7,815 bases of DNA from positions 1 through 7,815 of the forward strand of contig SLSM01000326.1 in NCBI GenBank assembly GCA_007130445.1, written 5' to 3'. Position numbers and translations under genes: made by a program. The notes under the pieces are model-generated. The model made no database searches. It had not been told where the DNA came from and saw only the letters and a program-made list of their open reading frames with translations. This document shows, in pieces, positions 1 to 5,826 of the stretch; within the stretch, counting starts at the first letter, position 1, and every line of letters starts with the position of its first letter. This DNA is from Trueperaceae bacterium. Its GTDB lineage: Bacteria; Deinococcota; Deinococci; Deinococcales; Trueperaceae.

Positions 1-2
1 CC

Positions 3-740
3 CAATGCCAAGGCGGCGCCAAGAACCCCGCCATCATCCTCCCCGACGCCGACATGGACATGAGCACCCGCATCCTCGCCGACAGCGCCTTCGGCTGCGC
101 CGGCCAACGCTGCCTCGCCACGTCCGTCGCCATCACCGTCGCCGACGCCAAGGACCCCTTCACCGAACGCATCCTCGACGACGCCCACAGCCGCCGCGTC
201 GGCCACGGCCTCGACCAAGGCACCCAGATGGGCCCCGTCATCAGCGCCCACAGCAAGACCCGCATCGAAGCGCTCCTCGCCACCGGCCTCCAAGAAGGCG
301 GCGAACTCCTCGCCGACGGCCGCCACAAGAGCGTCGACGGCTACGCCAACGGCCACTTCCTGCACCCCACCGTCATCACCGGCGCCGACCCGAAGGGCAC
401 CCTCGCCCGCACCGAGATCTTCGGCCCCGTGCTCACCATGCTCCACGCCGACACCCTCGAGCACGCCATCGCCCTCGCCAACGACCGCGCCTACGGCAAC
501 CAAGCCTGCCTCTTCACCAGCAGCGGCGCGGCCGCCCGCACCTTCCGCAACCAAGTCCAAGCCGGCAACGTCGGCATCAACCTCGGCGTCGCCGCCCCCA
601 TGGCCTTCTACCCCTTCAGTGGCTGGAACGACAGCTTCTTCGGCGACCTCCACGCCCAAAGCCGCCACGGCGTCGAGTTCTACACCAACACCAAAGTCGT
701 CATCGAACGCTGGCCCACCACCTGGACCAGGCGCTTCTGA
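3..740 (+). CDS. mmsA: Methylmalonate-semialdehyde dehydrogenase (acylating), C-terminal half, 5' end outside window
   Basis: CoA-acylating aldehyde dehydrogenase that converts methylmalonate semialdehyde or malonate semialdehyde to propionyl-CoA or acetyl-CoA in valine and inositol catabolism; cytosolic. Reading from base 3, 245 residues are visible, about half the usual ~490-500. The fragment opens with QGGAKNPAIILPDADMD, the cofactor-domain strand typical of MMSDH. The nucleophile is Cys37 of the fragment, in FGCAGQRC. EIFGPVL follows in the middle, and the end matches the family-specific C-terminus (SGWNDSFFGDLHAQSRHGVEFYTNTK...ERW). Family members normally stop at about that Trp; this one adds PTTWTRRF, encoded by one copy of a 21-bp direct repeat. 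Codon choice differs from the neighbours: Gln is almost always CAA, and Leu, Gly and Ala are overwhelmingly CTC, GGC and GCC. It converges on the cyclase gene with a 4-base gap. The domain identification is firm; substrate is inferred from family. Confidence 0.92.
   Translation, partial: QCQGGAKNPAIILPDADMDMSTRILADSAFGCAGQRCLATSVAITVADAKDPFTERILDDAHSRRVGHGLDQGTQMGPVISAHSKTRIEALLATGLQEGGELLADGRHKSVDGYANGHFLHPTVITGADPKGTLARTEIFGPVLTMLHADTLEHAIALANDRAYGNQACLFTSSGAAARTFRNQVQAGNVGINLGVAAPMAFYPFSGWNDSFFGDLHAQSRHGVEFYTNTKVVIERWPTTWTRRF
712..732. repeat. 21-bp direct repeat, left copy (DR-L)
   Basis: Identical over 21 bases to 1955-1975. It starts GGCCCACCA and contains the interrupted palindrome CCTGG-A-CCAGG. 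This copy lies in the last codons of mmsA, beginning inside the codon for the final family-conserved Trp. The flanking bases differ on both sides (T versus C to the left, G versus A to the right), so the identity is exactly 21 bp. Confidence 0.9.
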
Positions 741-744
741 CGCA

Positions 745-1929
745 TCACGGCGTCGCCTGGCGGCGCCGCGCGCTCCAACGCCGCCAGGTGACCTCGACAC
801 CGACGCGCGTGAAGAGCGGGACGTCGACGCTGGTCATCAGCGCGACCTCCTGCGCCAGCGAGGTGTCCTCGTCGAGGAACGCCAGCACGCGCGCGGGCGG
901 GTTGCGCTCCAGCAGCCGGCTGAAGAACGCGGCGCCGTCCTGCCGCCCGGTCGCGAGGGCACGCAGCAGCACGCCGTCCATCCAGTCGTGGCGCCGCCAG
1001 CGTGCGGGGAGGTGCGGCGTCCCGGTCCTCGCGAGCGCCTCGGCCAGGGCCTGCGCGTGGCGCACCACCCGTCGGAAGGTGTAGCCGGTGCTGGCCTTGG
1101 TCTGGCCACCTGCGGTACCGATCGTCACGACGCGATCGCCGTAGCGCGCCGGGAAGGGCCGGTCGGTCATCGGTATCACGCCAATCTCGACACGGCCGAC
1201 CTCGAAGGCGTCGATCCCGCGCACATCAGCGAGGTAGGTGCGGAGTTCGGCTTCGTAGGCCTCCTGCGGCCAGACGCTCGGGGAGAAGACCGTGTACTCC
1301 ACGAGCGCCTCACGCGGCGAGGTGGGCAGCACGTACACGAAGCAGGTGCCCCCCCTCTGCGGCACGCGGAAGTCCATGAAGGTCGCGACGCCGGGATGGA
1401 AGCGGTCGTCGGGCGTGGTGATGTCCCACCCCAGGAAGTGCTGCAGCAACAGGTGGTACCCGTCGACGCTCTCCATCGGGATGCGGGTGGCGTCGAAGGC
1501 CCAAGGCGCCTCGACGCGCTCGCCATCGATGATGGCGACGGCCCGCTCGCCCTCGCTGCGCACCTGCTGCACCTCGCCCACCCGGCGCTCGACCTGCGGC
1601 CGGCCCGCGAGCCATGCATCGGTGGCCGCGAAGAAGTCGCCGCCGCGGATCATCTTGTACGTGTAGGGCGCGATGTCGAGGCGCCGACCCGGCGCATCCG
1701 CCGACGGGCCGTGCACGTCGAGGGCGGGCCAGCGGTGCGCGACGAGGTGATCGAACGGTCCCGGCTCGATCTCCCAGAAGCACCACGTGCGATCGTCGCC
1801 GCGTCGCCGCTCGCGGTCGACGAGCAGCACCTGCGCGTCGCCCAGGCCGACGCGCGCGAGCGCGTCGAGCAACGCCAGCCCGGACGGACCCGCACCGGCC
1901 ACGATGAGGTCGTACCGGGTGGCAGGCAT
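745..1929 (-). CDS. crtY: Lycopene beta-cyclase, CrtY type (FAD/NAD(P)-binding)
   Basis: Closes the psi-ends of lycopene to beta-ionone rings, giving gamma- and beta-carotene; membrane-peripheral flavoprotein. The 394-residue protein has the N-terminal Rossmann motif GAGPSG (12-17) and DRTWCFW (46-52), diagnostic of the CrtY group. Further conserved blocks are YKMIRGGDFF (91-100), HLLLQHFLGW (159-168), ATFMDFRVPQ (182-191), EYTVFSP (211-217), IPMTDRPFP (252-260), GTAGGQTKASTGYTF (271-285) and FLDEDT (351-356). As I recall the family, this block order is most like cyclases of Bacteroidota. The ATG at 1929 is chosen because the dinucleotide-binding strand (YDLIVAGAG) follows at once and a TACCCT box lies 7 bases upstream. 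An in-frame GTG at 1977 would add a 16-residue Pro/Gly-rich tail with no conservation. No crtB or crtI is adjacent. The gene is bracketed by a 21-bp direct repeat. Confidence 0.9.
   Translation of the reverse strand: MPATRYDLIVAGAGPSGLALLDALARVGLGDAQVLLVDRERRRGDDRTWCFWEIEPGPFDHLVAHRWPALDVHGPSADAPGRRLDIAPYTYKMIRGGDFFAATDAWLAGRPQVERRVGEVQQVRSEGERAVAIIDGERVEAPWAFDATRIPMESVDGYHLLLQHFLGWDITTPDDRFHPGVATFMDFRVPQRGGTCFVYVLPTSPREALVEYTVFSPSVWPQEAYEAELRTYLADVRGIDAFEVGRVEIGVIPMTDRPFPARYGDRVVTIGTAGGQTKASTGYTFRRVVRHAQALAEALARTGTPHLPARWRRHDWMDGVLLRALATGRQDGAAFFSRLLERNPPARVLAFLDEDTSLAQEVALMTSVDVPLFTRVGVEVTWRRWSARRRQATP
754..790 (+). terminator. Possible Rho-independent-type hairpin after mmsA, inside the crtY 3' end
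   Basis: Arms 754-765 (CGCCTGGCGGCG) and 779-790 (CGCCGCCAGGTG) pair over 12 positions with one G-U wobble around a 13-base loop. It begins 14 bases after the mmsA stop and lies within the last codons of the convergent cyclase gene. There is no T tract after it, so it may be a GC-rich stop for mmsA transcription or merely coding-sequence structure. Confidence 0.35.
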
Positions 1930-1936
1930 CCGCGTC

Positions 1937-1942
1937 AGGGTA
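1937..1942 (-). promoter_or_regulatory. crtY -10 box (TACCCT), leaderless start
   Basis: On the minus strand TACCCT ends 7 bases before the crtY ATG at 1929, the TANNNT spacing typical of leaderless mRNAs in Deinococcota and Actinobacteria. There is no Shine-Dalgarno sequence. A perfect palindrome GGGCCGGCCC (1950-1959) lies just upstream, and the right copy of the 21-bp repeat (1955-1975) covers the -35 region. No clear TTGACA-like -35 is visible. Confidence 0.6.
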
Positions 1943-1954
1943 CCGCGAGGGGCC

Positions 1955-1975
1955 GGCCCACCACCTGGACCAGGC
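1955..1975. repeat. 21-bp direct repeat, right copy (DR-R)
   Basis: Exact copy of 712-732, in the same orientation on the plus strand. It lies in the 50-base gap between the EcsC-like gene stop (1980-1982) and the crtY ATG, over the expected -35 region of the crtY promoter, and overlaps by five bases the palindrome at 1950-1959. The two copies enclose 1,222 bp that contain essentially only crtY and its -10 box. Confidence 0.9.
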
Positions 1976-1979
1976 ACCG

Positions 1980-2639
1980 CTATGGCGCGGCGGCCACCGC
2001 CCCCGGGCGTCGGCCGATCACGGCGCGCACGCTCGCCCGCCAGTCCTTGAGCGCCTCGGGTCCCAGCGAGAAGTACGCGTCGGCGCGCCGTCCGATCACG
2101 TGCGTCGCCAGCGCGTTCGTACCCGACGAGCTCAGCATCCCCACGACGGGCACGGCGCGCAACAACCAGCGCGAGGTGACGCGCTCGCCCAACCGTCGCG
2201 CCGCCAACCGGCCCAACCGGTTGAGCGCCATGGTGCTCGTGCTGCTGACGCCTGCGACCAGCAGCGTCGCGTAGCGTGCGCGGTCGCCGGAGAGATCGGC
2301 CTCACGCAACACGGCGATGTCGAGCACCATCCGTGCCTGCAGCCGCAAGGTGGCGCCGACGTCCGCGGCGGTACCGAGCGTCAGCGCCGTCAGCGTGCCG
2401 ATGCCGGGGACGAGTGCCGATCCCGCGCTGGCCGCCCCGACGACCGCGGTCGCACGGGTGGTCCGTGCGATCACGTCGCGCACCAGTGCATCGGTGCTGC
2501 GACCTGCGTCGGCCTCACGCAGCGCCCGCACGCGCTCGATCGCGGCGTCGACGTCGGCCTGGCTGGGGCCGCGCAGCAACGCCTCGACGGCGCCGTTCAC
2601 CCACGCGTTCCGGTTGTCGAGCGTCGTACGTTGCGACAT
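1980..2639 (-). CDS. EcsC/DUF697-like hydrophobic protein of unknown function
   Basis: A 219-residue protein. An N-terminal amphipathic region (about 15-60, rich in Asp, Arg and Ala) precedes a hydrophobic Gly/Ala-rich stretch (64-94) carrying VPGIGTLTA. Next comes DVGATLRLQARMVLDIAVLR (93-112), then a hydrophobic segment (122-137) and a last one (158-184) with a second VPVVG. Two VPG/VPVVG turns around helical hairpins and the QARMVLDIA helix recall EcsC and DUF697 families, some of which accompany membrane-associated GTPases; no GTPase motif is seen here. Start: ATG 2639 has GGGAGG 6 bases upstream and a TACCCT -10 box. Extending to 2765 adds an Arg-rich non-conserved stretch and would run through that promoter and the divergent SBP start. 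It is followed 50 bases later by crtY. Function unknown; the family assignment is by eye. Confidence 0.72.
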   Translation of the reverse strand: MSQRTTLDNRNAWVNGAVEALLRGPSQADVDAAIERVRALREADAGRSTDALVRDVIARTTRATAVVGAASAGSALVPGIGTLTALTLGTAADVGATLRLQARMVLDIAVLREADLSGDRARYATLLVAGVSSTSTMALNRLGRLAARRLGERVTSRWLLRAVPVVGMLSSSGTNALATHVIGRRADAYFSLGPEALKDWRASVRAVIGRRPGAVAAAP

Positions 2640-2645
2640 CGCGAG

Positions 2646-2663
2646 CCTCCCACAGGCAGGGTA
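2646..2663 (-). promoter_or_regulatory. Promoter and ribosome binding site of the EcsC-like gene
   Basis: The minus-strand TACCCT -10 box (2663-2658) is followed by GGGAGG (2651-2646), which ends 6 bases before the ATG at 2639. A transcription start 6-8 bases past the -10 would leave a leader of only about 11-12 bases that begins at the Shine-Dalgarno itself. It shares the 11-mer GCGGTACCCTG (minus strand) with the crtY promoter. Confidence 0.6.
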
Positions 2664-2672
2664 CCGCCGCGT

Positions 2673-2687
2673 GGGCCGGGTCGGCCC
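2673..2687. promoter_or_regulatory. Inverted repeat in divergent promoter region, candidate operator
   Basis: GGGCCG-GGT-CGGCCC has perfect 6-bp arms and a 3-bp spacer. It lies 9 bp upstream of the -10 of the EcsC-like gene, over its -35 zone, and in the 119-bp gap shared with the divergent binding-protein gene. It resembles the GGGCCGGCCC palindrome 7 bp upstream of the crtY -10. A regulatory role is inference; GC-rich palindromes are common by chance in such DNA. Confidence 0.3.
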
Positions 2688-2746
2688 CCGCTCTGCCACA
2701 TGCCGACGCCAGCGCGTAGCGGCGCCCGGCGACGCAGCCGACCCGG

Positions 2747-2752
2747 TACGAT
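2747..2752 (+). promoter_or_regulatory. -10 box (TACGAT) of the substrate-binding protein gene, leaderless start
   Basis: TACGAT ends 6 bases before the ATG at 2759, and no Shine-Dalgarno intervenes, so the transcript probably starts at or next to the A of the ATG. The hexamer is framed by perfect 5-bp inverted arms, CCCGG (2742-2746) and CCGGG (2753-2757). No convincing -35 is visible. Confidence 0.6.
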
Positions 2753-2758
2753 CCGGGC

Positions 2759-4342
2759 ATGACACACCACCCCGGCGGCCGCGCTCTCGCCGTGTCCGCC
2801 TTGCTGTTCGCGCTCCTGCTCTCGGCCACCGCGTGGGCCGAGACCCTCAGGGTCGCGGTCACCAGCGACGTCATCGACTGGCACCCCGGCCGTACCCGCA
2901 GCGCCGCCGACAGCGTGCTGCTCGACAACGTCTACGAGCGGTTGGTGGCCCTCGACGCCAGCGGCGCGCCGGTGCCCGAACTGGCGTCGTCGTGGCAGGC
3001 GCTCGGACCCGAGGTGTGGGAGTTTCGCCTGCGCGAGAGCGTCCGCTTCACGAACGGCGAGGCGTTCGACGCCACCGTGGCCCAGCGCAACCTGTTGACG
3101 CAGCGCGACGACTTCCGCGCGGCCTCACGGACCTGGCTCCGCTCGATCACCGACGTCGAGGTGACCGATGCGCTGACGGTGCGCATCCACACGGCCGGAC
3201 ACGTACCGGAGCTCCCCGTCGCCCTGGCGTGGTCGGGGCGGATGGCGCCACTGGGGCACGGGTTCGACGCCGACGGGTACGCCGCGAGGCTGCTCCTCGA
3301 GCCGGTCGGCACCGGCCCGTATCGACTGGCCGCCTGGGAACGCGGGCGCTCGCTGCTGCTGGAGCGCAGCGACGACTGGTGGGGCGAGGCGCCGGACGCA
3401 CACCGCGTCGAGGTGCGGGTCGTCCCGGACGCGAGCGAGCGCGCGGCAGCGCTCCTCGCAGGCGACGTCGACATGATCGACGACCCCGACCCCAGCGACC
3501 TCGAACGCCTCGCCGCAGCACCCGGAACGCGCGTCGAGAGCGTGCCCGGCCAACGGCTCGTCTACCTGTTCCTCGACTCCTTCCGCGCCCACGGCGGCGC
3601 TGCCCCGGAGGGCTCCCCGGGTGTCACGGTAGGCGCCCTGAACCCGCTGCTCGACGCCCGCGTGCGCCGAGCCCTGTCGCTCGCGATCGACCGCACCGCG
3701 CTCGCAACGCGTGTGCACCACGGCACGGTCACGCCGACCGACCTGCCCGCCCTGCCCGTCGCAACGGCCGGCGCCGCGCCCGCGGGCACGGTGGCGCACG
3801 ATCCGCACCAGGCACGGGCGCTGCTCGCCGAAGCGGGTTTCCCGGAGGGGTTCACGCTCTCCATCGTCGTGCTCGAGGGCCAGGCACCGCAAGCGATCGC
3901 CACCCTCGAGGCGATCGCCGCCGATTGGCAGGCGGTCGGCGTCGTGCTCGCGATCGACGCCCCCGATCCGCTCGACGCCGCGCGGCGCTACAGCCAACTC
4001 GACGCCAGCGCGGGCATGCTGAGTTGGGGCGGGCTGAGCGCACGTGTGACCGCCTGGCGCGGCATGTTCGGCTCCGACCCGAGCGCCGGCACGTACGGTG
4101 GTCAGAACGTCGGACGCTACGCGGGGCCGGAGATCAACGCTCTGCTGACGGTGATCGCATCAGACCTCGACGCCGGACGCCGCGACGACGCGTCGCAGGC
4201 GCTCCTGGCGGCGTTCACGCGCGAGACCCCGGTGGTCCCGCTCTTCGTGGTCGACACGGTCCGTGCGCTCGACGAGCGCTGGACCATCGTCGCGACCGGC
4301 CTGGAACTCGTCCCGTTCCGCGACCTGCGCCTGCGGCGTTGA
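2759..4342 (+). CDS. ABC transporter substrate-binding protein, peptide/nickel type (SBP_bac_5)
   Basis: A 527-residue periplasmic binding protein that delivers a ligand (oligopeptide, Ni or a related compound; not predictable here) to an ABC importer. A Sec signal peptide covers 1-27 (basic start, hydrophobic 10-22, AWA at 25-27) and has no lipobox Cys, so the mature protein is free in a periplasm. Family hallmarks: LDNVYERLVALDASG (55-69), WEFRLRESVRFTNGEAFDA (87-105), EPVGTGPYRLAAWERG (181-196) before a LERSDDWWG strand (201-209), ALLAGDVDMIDD (231-242), VRRALSLAIDRTAL (302-315) and ARALLAEAGFPEGFTL (352-367). Length is normal. The start is fixed by the signal peptide and the adjacent -10 box. 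No permease or ATPase gene neighbours it, so it is an orphan SBP that must use a transporter encoded elsewhere. It converges on the diguanylate cyclase gene, 22 bases between stops. Confidence 0.9.
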   Translation: MTHHPGGRALAVSALLFALLLSATAWAETLRVAVTSDVIDWHPGRTRSAADSVLLDNVYERLVALDASGAPVPELASSWQALGPEVWEFRLRESVRFTNGEAFDATVAQRNLLTQRDDFRAASRTWLRSITDVEVTDALTVRIHTAGHVPELPVALAWSGRMAPLGHGFDADGYAARLLLEPVGTGPYRLAAWERGRSLLLERSDDWWGEAPDAHRVEVRVVPDASERAAALLAGDVDMIDDPDPSDLERLAAAPGTRVESVPGQRLVYLFLDSFRAHGGAAPEGSPGVTVGALNPLLDARVRRALSLAIDRTALATRVHHGTVTPTDLPALPVATAGAAPAGTVAHDPHQARALLAEAGFPEGFTLSIVVLEGQAPQAIATLEAIAADWQAVGVVLAIDAPDPLDAARRYSQLDASAGMLSWGGLSARVTAWRGMFGSDPSAGTYGGQNVGRYAGPEINALLTVIASDLDAGRRDDASQALLAAFTRETPVVPLFVVDTVRALDERWTIVATGLELVPFRDLRLRR

Positions 4343-4356
4343 CGCCGCACGCGGCG
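4332..4356. terminator. Hairpin between convergent SBP and diguanylate cyclase genes
   Basis: TGCGGCG (4332-4338) pairs perfectly with CGCCGCA (4343-4349) around a TTGA tetraloop that contains most of the SBP stop codon. CGCCGC (4343-4348) can instead pair with GCGGCG (4351-4356) over only two bases, giving alternating arms. It is placed to end both convergent transcripts, but there is no T tract, so termination is tentative. Confidence 0.35.
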
Positions 4357-4364
4357 CACGGCGC

Positions 4365-5717
4365 TCAGCGTGCGATCGCCACCCTGTCCCGACCGGCCCG
4401 CTTGGCGCCGTCGAGCGCCTCGCCGGCCAGACGCAGGAGCGTCTCCACCGAGTCGACGCCGCTGTGCGGAAAGGCGGCACCACCGATGCTGAGCGTGACG
4501 CGGACGTCGCGTGTCCCGTCGACCAGGGTCGCGTTCGCGACCAACGCACGCACGCGCTCGCCGACCAACGACAGCTCGGCAGCACCTGCCCCGGGCAGGA
4601 CGACCAGGAACTCCTCGCCGCCGTAACGCGCCAGCACGTCGCCGTCGCGCAGTGCCGCGCGGGTGACCAGCGCCACCGTTCGGAGCACCCGATCGCCGAC
4701 GAGGTGACCGAACGTATCGTTGACGGATCTCAGGTGATCGACATCGAGCATGAGCACGCCGAGGGCCGACGCCCCGCGCACGGAGCGGCCGAACTCCTCG
4801 CTGAGCCGCTCCAGGCCGAAGCGACGGTTGAGCATGCCCGTGAGCGCGTCGACCGCGGCGAGGCGCTGCAGGCGCTCATGGGCGAGCGTGGCGTGTAGCG
4901 CGAGGGCCAGGCTCGGCCCGAACAGCTCGATGCGCGAGCGCTGCACGTCGTCGAACCCCGCGCTGCTCGCCAGCACGATCACACCGAGTTGGACGCCCCC
5001 GTCCGTGATCGGCTCGATCGTCACCGAGCGCGGCCGGCGCGCCGCATCGGCGCCCTCGACGAGGATCTCGCCAGGCGACTCGAGCTCGAAACGCTCGCCA
5101 CTGCGGGCGACGCCGACGACCGGATCGCTCACGATCAGCGATGCAGGGTCCACGAACCCACGAGCCGCAGCGAGCACGAGCTCGCCGGCCGACTCGTACA
5201 GGATCATGCCGGCGGTCGCTCCGGCGTATCGAGCGTAGTGCATCAAGGCCGCGGCGGCCATGGCGTCGAGGTCCCCTCGCGTCGCCAGCGTCGCGGTGAA
5301 CGACGTGTATGCACGCTGCGAGTTCGCCGCGACCGCGAGGGCCTCCAGCACACCGTTGAACGCCCGCGCACCATCACCGAACGCGTCGTCCGTGTCGACC
5401 GCGAGTGCGTGCGTCTCGATGGCGTCGCCGTCGGACGTGCCCGCCACGACGCCGGGGACGACGCGCTCGCGGACACGGTGCATGTCGGCCGTGAGCCGCC
5501 GCAGCCGTCCGCCCACCAGCGTGCGCGCCAGCACGACGTTGCACGCACCGACCAGCGCGCCCGCCACGAGACACGCCACGACGAACCTCGGCGACAACGC
5601 CGTCTCGCTCGGCACGCCGAGCGAGACGGCCAGGAGCGGGAACAGCGCCCCGACCGCGACGCCGAAGCCACCCATCCAGATGGCGAGGTCGAGGAACACG
5701 TTCGATGTGCGTCGCAT
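4365..5717 (-). CDS. Membrane-anchored diguanylate cyclase (2 TM, HAMP-like, GAF-like, GGDEF)
   Basis: Makes cyclic di-GMP from two GTP, under control of its sensory part. In 450 residues: a transmembrane segment (about 7-33), a second (about 44-66), and a HAMP-like linker (70-125) ending DDAFGDGARAFN. A GAF-like domain (about 137-280; weak motifs, judged by position and VQLGVIVLASS) and the GGDEF domain (288-450) follow. The cyclase domain looks active: DALTGMLNRR (290-299), metal-binding Asp325 in LDVDHLRSVND, GHLVGD (337-342), and the signature as GGEEF (366-370). RDGD (357-360), five residues before it, is an intact inhibitory I-site, so product feedback is expected. The short N-terminal arm leaves little periplasmic sensor. 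ATG 5717 is chosen because the first TM follows directly and GGGG and a TATGCT box lie just upstream; extension to 6128 gives low-complexity antisense-like sequence overlapping the next gene. Its role in the cell is not predictable. Confidence 0.9.
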   Translation of the reverse strand: MRRTSNVFLDLAIWMGGFGVAVGALFPLLAVSLGVPSETALSPRFVVACLVAGALVGACNVVLARTLVGGRLRRLTADMHRVRERVVPGVVAGTSDGDAIETHALAVDTDDAFGDGARAFNGVLEALAVAANSQRAYTSFTATLATRGDLDAMAAAALMHYARYAGATAGMILYESAGELVLAAARGFVDPASLIVSDPVVGVARSGERFELESPGEILVEGADAARRPRSVTIEPITDGGVQLGVIVLASSAGFDDVQRSRIELFGPSLALALHATLAHERLQRLAAVDALTGMLNRRFGLERLSEEFGRSVRGASALGVLMLDVDHLRSVNDTFGHLVGDRVLRTVALVTRAALRDGDVLARYGGEEFLVVLPGAGAAELSLVGERVRALVANATLVDGTRDVRVTLSIGGAAFPHSGVDSVETLLRLAGEALDGAKRAGRDRVAIAR

Positions 5718-5727
5718 CGTGCCCCGG

Positions 5728-5733
5728 AGCATA
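5728..5733 (-). promoter_or_regulatory. Candidate -10 box (TATGCT) of the diguanylate cyclase gene
   Basis: TATGCT on the minus strand ends 10 bases before the ATG at 5717, which would give a leader of only a few bases. A CCGGGG tract lies between the two. An in-frame ATG at 5732 falls inside this box and is a less likely start. Spacing is less tidy than at the other genes, hence lower confidence. Confidence 0.4.
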
Positions 5734-5826
5734 GCGCGGAGCGCGAGGCCAGCGTCGCATCGACGAGTCATGGACCGCCGGTCGTGGCCATGGGAGCGAG
5801 GGTGGGTCGACGGCCGCCAGGAACGG

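Noticed and set aside
1930..1977. GTG start at 1977 for crtY
   Set aside because: It would translate the palindrome, the 21-bp repeat and the -10 box into a non-conserved 16-residue tail; the Rossmann strand starts directly after ATG 1929.
619..2274. Long plus-strand open frame (about 550 codons) antisense to crtY and the EcsC-like gene
   Set aside because: Very high GC keeps antisense frames open. The translation is Arg/Gly/His-rich with no motif, and the minus strand carries clear crtY motifs and promoters.
2640..2765. Extended start at 2765 for the EcsC-like protein
   Set aside because: The extension is Arg/Pro-rich and overlaps the divergent SBP start and promoter; ATG 2639 has an ideal GGGAGG.
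2317..4626. Plus-strand open frame of about 770 codons overlapping the binding-protein gene
   Set aside because: Wrong frame of the SBP gene: Arg/Pro-rich low-complexity translation, and it spans two other genes and a divergent promoter region.
5769..5792. Weak inverted repeat CATGG...CCATG between the DUF1353 and diguanylate cyclase genes
   Set aside because: Only 5-bp arms with a bulge and a 14-base separation, no T tract; indistinguishable from chance.
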